64,000 nt of DNA, from assembly GCA_035358815.1 (NCBI GenBank), contig DAOPQC010000001.1, forward strand, positions 766,507 to 830,506. Reading direction: 5' to 3'. The notes beneath the pieces were generated by a model, which searched no databases, was not told where the DNA came from, and saw only the letters and a program-made list of their open reading frames with translations. Each line of letters begins with the position of its first letter. Position 1 is the first letter of the stretch. This DNA is from Thermoanaerobaculales bacterium. GTDB lineage: Bacteria; Acidobacteriota; Thermoanaerobaculia; Thermoanaerobaculales; Sulfomarinibacteraceae. Positions 62,253 to 64,000 of this stretch are shown here, one piece after another. The translations under genes were made by a program, and so were the position numbers.

Positions 62253-64000
62253 TCAGAACGAGAACACGGAGTGGTAGGGGAGGAGCACCGTTGCGACCCG
62301 AGGATCGGCGAAGAAACCGGATCGGCGCAGGTGCGCGAGAAGATCCGGCTGCCACATCTTGGTGCCGAGATCCCAGACGTGGAAGACGACAGCTCGCTCG
62401 AGGCGGGGCGCTAAGTACTTCGAGACAAAAGGATATGCGCGCGCATCGAAGGAAACCGCAGCGAACGCCCCAGCCGACGCCCGGCGGGCGATCGTGTCGG
62501 CGAGGGCGACCGACGCCGCGGCATCGCTGCGCTCGATGACGGTCAGCATGTCACTGGTCGGGAGGTAGTACGACGTGTGGAAACCGGCGGCGCGAAGGGC
62601 CCCGAGGTCGACGGACGGGTTGGAGGTCTCGACGATCGTCCGATCCTTGAGGCCGTGACGTCGATCAAGGTCGAGGATCTCCTGCTGCAGGAAATCCACG
62701 TTCCGGGGAGTCAGGTTCTTCAGGTCGAGCCACAGCTTCTCGAGCGTGCCGGCCGCCGGTGAGCTGAGCAGCTCTTCGAGCGTGCCGTCCGTGAGCGACT
62801 CGAGGTCGTGACCCACCCGGATCGTCCCCAGGCTCTCGTCAATCCAGACATCGGCCTCCGCGCCCTTCGCCCCGTCCCAGACGATCTGGGCAAGCTTGCC
62901 GAGGGTGTTCACCCTGTGCGGGACGTAGCGCGTGGCAAGACCACTTGCGCGCAGCAGCTGCAGGTTCTTGCGCTGGTGGTATTCGATGTTCCGTGAGTCT
63001 GCAAACCGCCGTCTCCCGCTGAGGGTGAGAGCCTCGTCCTCACCGAGCCGATAGTTTGCCGACGACAGGTCCCACCTGGCGTCGTACTCGTCGGTCGCGA
63101 TGCCCATCAACCCGACCATCGTGTCGTAGACGAAGTCGTTGGGGTAAAGCTCGTCGAGGTGTTCTGCAAGCTGTTCCCGCTTTTCCGGATACGCTCCTTC
63201 GTACTGGTGCGAAAGCCAGAAGAACGTCGGGATGCTGGTCATCGGATATGTGAACTGCGAGGACGCGTGGCGCAGTCCCCCGAGCACGTCATCTGCGTGG
63301 TCTGCAAAGTACATCAGGGCGGCAGGGCGGCCGGATTCCCGCAGGACCCCTATGATGTCCTGAACCACGGCGTCGTTGTACAGCATGCTATTGTCATAGC
63401 AGTTCAGCGTACGGTCGAATCTCCCAGACAATCCGCCGAATACTGAGTTCCTCAAACTCCTTGAGTACACTGCGAATTCCTGTGGATATCTGTCGCAGTA
63501 ATTCCCATGGTTGCCCATGAGGTGAATGATCGCAAGCTTGTTCCCGCCGCCATTGTTGACGAACTCCCTGAGAATCGGCACCACGGCCGCATCCAGCTTC
63601 CGGGTCCGAGTCGATGTTCCGACGCTCGTATTGAGGCGATGAATGACGTCAGTATTGGCTGCCAACGCCGACACGACGTTATCCCATGGGCCATACATGG
63701 CCTGGTTTGATATCCAGCATGTCTCGAATCCTGCTGCGCGAGCGATATCCACCAGGGAAGCCGACGAGAAAAAGTCCCTCTTGTTCTGTTGATTGGCGGA
63801 GGTTAAGGCAAGCGACAGGGTCTCGGTGGTGTGGGTGTGGGAGGAGAACGCGTTGCGGCAAACCAGCAGGTCGCCATCAGCTGCCAGGCGGCTGAGATGG
63901 GGTGTCGTCGGACGCACGTAGCCGTAAAGACCCATGTTGCTTCTGTTCTGCGACTCGCCGATGACTAGGATGTGGACCTGGTCGGCCGCCTTGGTATCCG
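62253..64000 (-). CDS. Phosphoethanolamine-transferase-like (AlkP superfamily) protein fused to a GDPD-like domain (5' end outside window)
   Basis: The frame is open to the right edge, so the start is missing; the ATG at 63935 is internal. The first residues read VHILVIGESQNRSNMGLYGY, the canonical opening of EptA/CptA phosphoethanolamine transferases (E and S/T ligands). HTHTTETLSLAL is at the nucleophile Thr region, IHLMGNHGNYCDRYP in the middle, and MYFADHADDVLGG at the late metal site. From ~63 kb leftward the chain becomes GDPD-like: YVPHRVNTLGKLAQIV, GAEADVWIDESLGTIRVGHD, LWLDLKNLTPRNVDFL and ETSNPSVDLGALRAAGFHTS, with H-R, E-x-D and G-H-D at expected places. The visible part would modify or hydrolyse lipid- or glycan-linked phosphoesters. 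Membrane helices, if any, lie outside the window. Confidence 0.75.
   Translation of the reverse strand, partial: DTKAADQVHILVIGESQNRSNMGLYGYVRPTTPHLSRLAADGDLLVCRNAFSSHTHTTETLSLALTSANQQNKRDFFSSASLVDIARAAGFETCWISNQAMYGPWDNVVSALAANTDVIHRLNTSVGTSTRTRKLDAAVVPILREFVNNGGGNKLAIIHLMGNHGNYCDRYPQEFAVYSRSLRNSVFGGLSGRFDRTLNCYDNSMLYNDAVVQDIIGVLRESGRPAALMYFADHADDVLGGLRHASSQFTYPMTSIPTFFWLSHQYEGAYPEKREQLAEHLDELYPNDFVYDTMVGLMGIATDEYDARWDLSSANYRLGEDEALTLSGRRRFADSRNIEYHQRKNLQLLRASGLATRYVPHRVNTLGKLAQIVWDGAKGAEADVWIDESLGTIRVGHDLESLTDGTLEELLSSPAAGTLEKLWLDLKNLTPRNVDFLQQEILDLDRRHGLKDRTIVETSNPSVDLGALRAAGFHTSYYLPTSDMLTVIERSDAAASVALADTIARRASAGAFAAVSFDARAYPFVSKYLAPRLERAVVFHVWDLGTKMWQPDLLAHLRRSGFFADPRVATVLLPYHSVFSF

Overview
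This is a strongly GC-rich bacterial window with dense, mostly SD-poor genes and about 40 protein genes. It looks like a Gram-negative genome outside the classical Proteobacteria. An Acidobacteriota-type organism (Thermoanaerobaculia or Holophagae relatives) is my best guess. It rests on the mix of AlkP-superfamily 'sulfatase' lipoproteins, a secreted protein ending in a FESGD-type tail, bactofilin, a type II pseudopilin and an ABC-dependent glycan exporter. It is inference, not proof. Two translation modes coexist. Many first genes of transcription units have a TANNNT -10 box 5-9 nt before the start codon and so look leaderless, while secreted proteins mostly have a clear GGAGG.

Layout. 1-3141: nucleotide-sugar genes (UDP-glucuronate 4-epimerase cut by the window edge, GDP-L-fucose synthase, GDP-mannose 4,6-dehydratase). 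3166-14778: mixed housekeeping genes, namely an M20 peptidase, a pseudopilin, tRNA-Gly(CCC), bactofilin, an AI-2E-type membrane protein, a LysM-like/amidase_3 cell-wall hydrolase, Maf, a methyltransferase, an RluA pseudouridine synthase, an orphan histidine kinase, a Ycf46-type AAA+ ATPase and a DedA-like protein. 15021-18109: two Opp/Dpp-type ATPases with an unrecognised membrane-anchored protein. 18216-49747: a large surface-glycan locus with a Wzm/Wzt-type ABC exporter, about ten glycosyltransferases (several fused or paralogous), an SGNH hydrolase, a methyltransferase/kinase-like/coiled-coil protein resembling the O-antigen terminator WbdD, an AlkP-superfamily lipoprotein, a beta-helix protein, a multi-span membrane protein and a head-GIN-like protein. 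49927-64000: four more AlkP-superfamily hydrolases (three in one overlapping operon), a glycosidase-like secreted protein, a LamG-like secreted protein, a sulfotransferase, and a phosphoethanolamine-transferase-like protein fused to a GDPD-like domain and cut by the right edge.

How it fits together. Nucleotide sugars made by the left-hand genes would be used by the GT2/GT4 enzymes to build a polysaccharide. This would be capped or length-limited by the WbdD-like protein, exported by the ABC pair, and modified outside the cytoplasm by the SGNH, AlkP-superfamily and sulfotransferase-type proteins. All five complete 'sulfatases' have Thr where Cys/Ser is converted to formylglycine and lack the Arg of the sulfatase signature, so they are probably not classical sulfatases.

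Non-coding gaps carry unusual compound repeat islands: GGGAAC-type hexamers, a CGCAGAG-rich inverted repeat, and GGCAGTGG/GGATAGGTGATA runs. There is also decayed DNA: a transposase-like remnant near 51.66-52.07 kb and a frameshifted fragment of a glycosyltransferase gene near 54.4 kb.
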